A DNA stretch of 64,000 bases from CBDAPI01 sp965248635 (GTDB lineage: Bacteria; Acidobacteriota; UBA6911; RPQK01; CBDAPI01): positions 4,030,001 through 4,094,000 of the forward strand of contig OZ252114.1 in assembly GCA_965248635.1 (NCBI GenBank), given 5' to 3'. The notes under the pieces are model-generated. The model had not been told where the DNA came from and did not search any database. It worked only from the letters and a program-made list of their open reading frames with translations. The position numbers and the translations under genes were made by a program. Position 1 is the first letter of the stretch, and every line of letters begins with the position of its first letter. Shown piece after piece: positions 62,900-64,000 of this stretch.

Positions 62900-64000
62900 A
62901 TGAGTTCGTTTTTGGCGACCGGGAAAAATCTTCTATGGATGCTGTGCGCTACAGGCATGGCGGCGGGACCGGCGGCCGGCAGCTTCCGGGCTTCCTGTCT
63001 GAAGGTTGACATTACCCCCGACCAGCCCGTGCTCCTGCAGGCCTATCCCAGACCAGGGCCTTCAGAGGGGGTACTCGACAGGATCTACCATCGAGTCGTG
63101 GCCATGGACGATGGAAGCACTCAGGTGTTCCTGGTATCCAGCGATCTGGCTCTGATTCGCTTCGACGTCTACCGGGAGTTCTGTGCACAATTGGAAAGGG
63201 AGACCGGCATCAAGGCCGAGCAGGTCTGGTGGAACACGACCCAGACCCACTCGGCTCCCCAGGTCGGTCTTTCTGCCGAGAGTCCGGGAAGTTTCAAATC
63301 CAACCCCGAGTATTCGGCCTGGCTGAAAAAAGCGCTGATTGATGCCATTGGAGAGGCCCGATCGAAACTGGAGCCGGCCCGCCTGGGGGCGGCTACGGGT
63401 ATGTCCATGGCCAACATCAGCCGGCGGCCCAGAGAGGTCGACGGGAGTGTCCCCTATGTGGGGATGAATCCCGAAGGCCCGGTGGATCGGCAAATCGGGC
63501 TGATCCGGCTGGATCGGCAAATCGGGCTGATCCGGCTGGATCGGCCAGACGGGTCCCCGCTGGCTCTGATTGCCAGCTATGCCTTGCACGGCACCGTTCT
63601 GCCGGTAGCAGGTCCGGAGTTTCTTCTGGTCAGTGGAGATGCGCAGGGGGTCGTGGCCGAGTATGTGGAAGAAAAGCTGGGCGCCCCTCTCCTGTTGATG
63701 AGCGGCGCCGAGGGGGATGTGGCTCCCATCTACAGCACCATCACCATGCCCCATGCGAAAAACCAGGGTCTGAATCACCTGAGCCAGTTCAAGGTGCTGC
63801 TGGGAGATCGGATACTGGCGGCCAATCGATCGATTGCCGCGGTTACTTCCGAGGTGAACCTGTGGACGGGCAGGACAATGATCGAAACGCCGCTCAAGAG
63901 GGAGCAGAGCCAGTGGTACCAGGAGGCGATGCGGGATCTCACGCGGGAGACAGCTGAGGGGTTGATGGTGCGAATCCCGATTGACTTCTTGAAGATCAAC
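62900..64000 (+). CDS. Ceramidase-like secreted protein, 3' end outside window
   Basis: The frame runs from ATG 62900 to the right edge without a stop (367 residues visible). The N-terminus (MSSFLATGKNLLWMLCATGMAAGP) looks like a signal peptide; an alternative ATG lies at 62939. The rest resembles neutral ceramidases: CLKVDITPDQPVLLQAYPRP, FLVSSDLALIR, the zinc motif WWNTTQTHSAPQ and ALHGTVLPV. The nucleophile position in GAEGDVAPIYST is Ala instead of Ser (family GDxSP), so classical ceramide hydrolysis is doubtful. A 27-bp tandem duplication adds nine residues in the middle. No strong ribosome-binding site precedes the ATG. Confidence 0.78.
   Translation, partial: MSSFLATGKNLLWMLCATGMAAGPAAGSFRASCLKVDITPDQPVLLQAYPRPGPSEGVLDRIYHRVVAMDDGSTQVFLVSSDLALIRFDVYREFCAQLERETGIKAEQVWWNTTQTHSAPQVGLSAESPGSFKSNPEYSAWLKKALIDAIGEARSKLEPARLGAATGMSMANISRRPREVDGSVPYVGMNPEGPVDRQIGLIRLDRQIGLIRLDRPDGSPLALIASYALHGTVLPVAGPEFLLVSGDAQGVVAEYVEEKLGAPLLLMSGAEGDVAPIYSTITMPHAKNQGLNHLSQFKVLLGDRILAANRSIAAVTSEVNLWTGRTMIETPLKREQSQWYQEAMRDLTRETAEGLMVRIPIDFLKIN
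63484..63537. repeat. 27-bp tandem duplication inside the ceramidase-like gene
   Basis: Two exact 27-bp copies (63484-63510, 63511-63537) encode DRQIGLIRL twice in a row, followed by the start of a third (GGATCGG). It keeps the reading frame. It is probably a recent slippage event, or a small error in assembly. Confidence 0.85.

Overview
The window looks like a chromosome segment of an Acidobacteriota bacterium, probably from the Solibacter/Bryobacter side of the phylum and possibly an uncultured marine or host-associated lineage. This is inferred from gene content: Planctomycete-type cytochrome/DUF1549/DUF1553 proteins paired with DUF1501 proteins, a TIGR02603-type heme dehydrogenase, DUF1080, GWxTD, CocE/NonD hydrolases, neutral-ceramidase-like proteins, a sulfatase and TPR proteins. 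Most genes are GC-rich. No rRNA, tRNA, CRISPR array or prophage was seen.

Region by region. 1-8.5 kb: a cut-off GWxTD protein, a two-domain DUF1080 lipoprotein, a Tat-exported TIM-barrel protein, a long hairpin element, a fumarylacetoacetate-hydrolase-family enzyme beside a decayed 2-hydroxyacid dehydrogenase, and a first cytochrome/DUF1501 pair. 8.5-14.1 kb: a duplicated hydantoinase-B gene with a stub of hydantoinase A, an FG-GAP lipoprotein, a membrane TPR-cytochrome, and a TPR protein with an apparent frameshift near its end. 14.2-17.2 kb: an IS1595-like element carrying a P63C-domain gene. An 829-bp inverted copy of its right end is joined directly to its left end. 17.2-21.1 kb: a second cytochrome/DUF1501 pair. 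21.2-35.3 kb: an aminotransferase, a rare GcvT-SHMT fusion, a ceramidase-like protein, a large PQQ-type/HEAT/cytochrome lipoprotein, a KARI-like reductase, a SnoaL protein, a CocE hydrolase and a sulfatase.

35.7-44.2 kb holds sugar-phosphate genes: glmS, and on the opposite strand an FBP aldolase/phosphatase, a divergent GAPDH and a very large dikinase-like protein. Together they suggest a gluconeogenic cassette running from pyruvate towards fructose-6-phosphate, with GlmS drawing off the product. 44.6-55.0 kb is one co-directional run: a second KARI-like protein, E2 and fused E1 of a 2-oxoacid dehydrogenase, a threonine-aldolase-like enzyme, a fold-IV aminotransferase, an IclR regulator, an enolase-superfamily enzyme, a 54-residue membrane protein and a sodium/solute symporter. 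A perfect 30-bp palindrome lies upstream. 55.1-60.7 kb carries hydantoinase/oxoprolinase B and A and a divergent D-aminoacylase-family amidohydrolase. The 44-61 kb stretch is best read as uptake and breakdown of an unusual amino-acid derivative, with the substrate unknown. 61-64 kb has a second CocE hydrolase and a ceramidase-like gene that runs off the end.

The segment shows repeated local duplication and decay: paired paralogs, three gene stubs (hyuA, CocE, 2-hydroxyacid dehydrogenase), and several inverted-repeat elements including a dispersed palindromic repeat present twice.
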